A DNA stretch of 64,000 nt from Chromatiaceae bacterium (GTDB lineage: Bacteria > Pseudomonadota > Gammaproteobacteria > Chromatiales > Chromatiaceae): assembly GCA_024235395.1 (NCBI GenBank), contig JACKMK010000003.1, forward strand, positions 744,001 through 808,000, read 5' to 3'. Shown here in pieces: positions 62,853 through 64,000 of the stretch. The notes under the pieces are model-generated. The model made no database searches. It was not told the origin of the DNA and saw only the letters and a list, made by a program, of their open reading frames with translations. The position numbers and the translations under genes are program-made. Each line of letters opens with the position of its first letter. Within the stretch, counting starts at the first letter, position 1.

Positions 62853-63782
62853 TCACCGGCCGGATTCGCCGGCCACACAGGACGCCAACCCGGTCTCCAG
62901 GTCGGGGTAACGCAATATCACCTCCAGCTCCTCGAGCATCTTGCGGTTGTCGAGGCGGCGCGATTCGCGCAGATAAGACATCAGTCCCTGCGACAGGCGC
63001 TGATCGGCGTCAGCCAGTCGGATCGACGGCGCGCGCGGCAGCCGGTACAGCGCTGCCACCCGGTCGAAGTAGTCGCGCATATTGCCGGGCGTACCGTCAC
63101 TCACGTTGTATACCTCGCCGTCGCGACCACGCTCCATGGCCGCTTCACACGTGGCCACCAGGTCATCGATGTGGATCCGGTTCGTCCAGGGCGCTTCGGC
63201 CGCGTCCACCATCGGTAGCCCACGCTGCAGGCGCTCCAAGGGCAGCTTGCCGGGGCCGTAGATCCCCGCCACACGCAGGATGACGACCTCGCCGCGGCCG
63301 GCTGCACGCCAGGCCGTCAACTGTTGTTCTGCATCGTGGCGGCGCCGCGCCCGATCCACCTGTGGTCTCGCCGGGCGGCGTTCGTCGACCCAGTCGCCGC
63401 CGCAATCGCCATACACGCCGGTGGTGCTGATATACAGGATTCTCCGCCGACCCGTGTCGGGGAGTGCGGCGAGGAAACGCTCCATGCGGGGGTCGGTCTG
63501 GCCGCTGGACGGCGGCGGCGCCAGGTAGCAGACCTGCGCCCGGTCCCATTCGCCGGCGAGTGGCGGCAGGGTGTGGTCGAGATCCACGGCCTGTGCGGGG
63601 TATCCCTGCGCGTTGAGTTCCGCGGCATGCGCCGGGGTTCGCACCCAACAGTGCACGGCCGCGTCGCGTTGCCGGGTTCTGGCCGCAAGGCGGCGGCCGA
63701 CCGCACCGCATCCGACAATTAACACGCCCCACCCCCAGGTTTTTTTTGCCTTTCGCATCAAGGACAATTGCGATTCTGTCAT
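62853..63782 (-). CDS. NAD(P)-binding SDR-type epimerase-like protein
   Basis: 309 residues from the ATG at 63782 (an ATG at 63758 is an alternative). The Rossmann motif WGVLIVGCGAVGRRLA begins it; YISTTGVYGDCGG holds the family's Thr-Tyr region and HIDDLVATCEAAM is typical of extended SDRs. It resembles YeeZ-type proteins of uncertain substrate. Its start is 18 bases from the divergent 2Fe-2S gene. Confidence 0.82.
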   Translation of the reverse strand: MTESQLSLMRKAKKTWGWGVLIVGCGAVGRRLAARTRQRDAAVHCWVRTPAHAAELNAQGYPAQAVDLDHTLPPLAGEWDRAQVCYLAPPPSSGQTDPRMERFLAALPDTGRRRILYISTTGVYGDCGGDWVDERRPARPQVDRARRRHDAEQQLTAWRAAGRGEVVILRVAGIYGPGKLPLERLQRGLPMVDAAEAPWTNRIHIDDLVATCEAAMERGRDGEVYNVSDGTPGNMRDYFDRVAALYRLPRAPSIRLADADQRLSQGLMSYLRESRRLDNRKMLEELEVILRYPDLETGLASCVAGESGR

Positions 63783-63800
63783 CCCTGTAAGCCAATCGCC

Positions 63801-64000
63801 ATGCCGTATACCGTGACCATCCAAAACAGCGGCCACCAGTTCGAGGTGGAAGACCGCGAGACCGTGCTCGACGCCGCGATTCGCCAGAATGTCGGTCTGC
63901 CGTACGGATGTCGCAACGGTCGCTGCGGTTCCTGCGCCGCCGACCTCATCGCCGGGGACGTTCACTATGATGCCCGGCCGCCGGCCCTGGACGAGGTCGG
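63801..64000 (+). CDS. 2Fe-2S ferredoxin-type oxidoreductase, N-terminal part
   Basis: The first 66 codons, cut by the window edge. YGCRNGRCGSC holds the plant-type 2Fe-2S ligands, preceded by MPYTVTIQNSGHQFEVEDRE, the ferredoxin beta-grasp start. It is probably a flavin-dependent reductase of the CDP-6-deoxy-glucoseen reductase/LuxG or AscD type, in which a ferredoxin domain precedes FAD and NAD domains, but these parts lie outside. Confidence 0.85.
   Translation, partial: MPYTVTIQNSGHQFEVEDRETVLDAAIRQNVGLPYGCRNGRCGSCAADLIAGDVHYDARPPALDEV

Overview
The window looks like chromosome of a GC-rich gammaproteobacterium. The housekeeping set (thiS-thiG-trmB, mutY-yggX, aroE, prlC, ubiD, YecA and SH3-domain envelope proteins, cytochrome c4) fits that class. 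A DsrC-like protein and a PEP-CTERM/XrtA-type glycosyltransferase with two PEP-CTERM-like substrates suggest a purple-sulfur or sulfur-oxidiser relative (Chromatiales-like). That placement is inference. No rRNA or species marker is present.

Layout. 1-8.4 kb: thiamine thiazole genes and trmB (minus), an acyl-CoA synthetase, tRNA-Gly(CCC), a PAP2 phosphatase with an ArnT-like glycosyltransferase, a SCO copper chaperone, then DUF2007, mutY and yggX. 8.5-20.9 kb: an integrative element sits in the 3' end of tRNA-Phe(GAA). It is bounded by a perfect 47-bp direct repeat and carries its own tyrosine integrase, AlpA/excisionase-like protein and replication-initiator-like protein. Beyond its right end lies the broken start of a second, older integrase, so this tRNA has been used more than once.

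The element's cargo is the most unusual part. (i) A plus-strand HTH / ImmA-IrrE protease / PIN-like nuclease operon is flanked on the minus strand by two related proteins of unknown family, one of them coupled to a BpsA-like methyltransferase-fold enzyme with an NPPW motif. (ii) Minus-strand genes resemble integron gene cassettes separated by attC-like sites. One encodes a three-part protein: an AbiEii-type nucleotidyltransferase followed by two nucleoside-deoxyribosyltransferase-like domains, the second lacking the catalytic glutamate. No integron integrase is seen. The cargo resembles a small defence island and includes IS3-family debris.

21.4-38 kb: a Pat-type acyl-CoA synthetase/acetyltransferase fusion, IS91-type debris, then an exported glucan-water-dikinase-like protein, two serine hydrolases whose genes overlap tail to tail, and a Tlc-type nucleotide transporter. 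Two PEP-CTERM-like proteins, an OPT transporter and an FKBP isomerase follow. 38-64 kb is mostly ordinary chromosome: aroE, a large lipoprotein, gamma carbonic anhydrase, a LemA/GIDE pair (the latter with an EF-hand loop), a GAF-PAS-GGDEF-EAL protein, prlC, YecA-like, SH3-like, an H1-like tail protein, a SIS isomerase, the XrtA-associated glycosyltransferase, ubiD, an orphan ParA, cytochrome c4/LysR, a cysteine-less DsrC fusion, phosphoglycerate mutase, a diguanylate cyclase, a hybrid histidine kinase, an SDR protein and the start of a 2Fe-2S flavoprotein. No CRISPR array or rRNA was seen.
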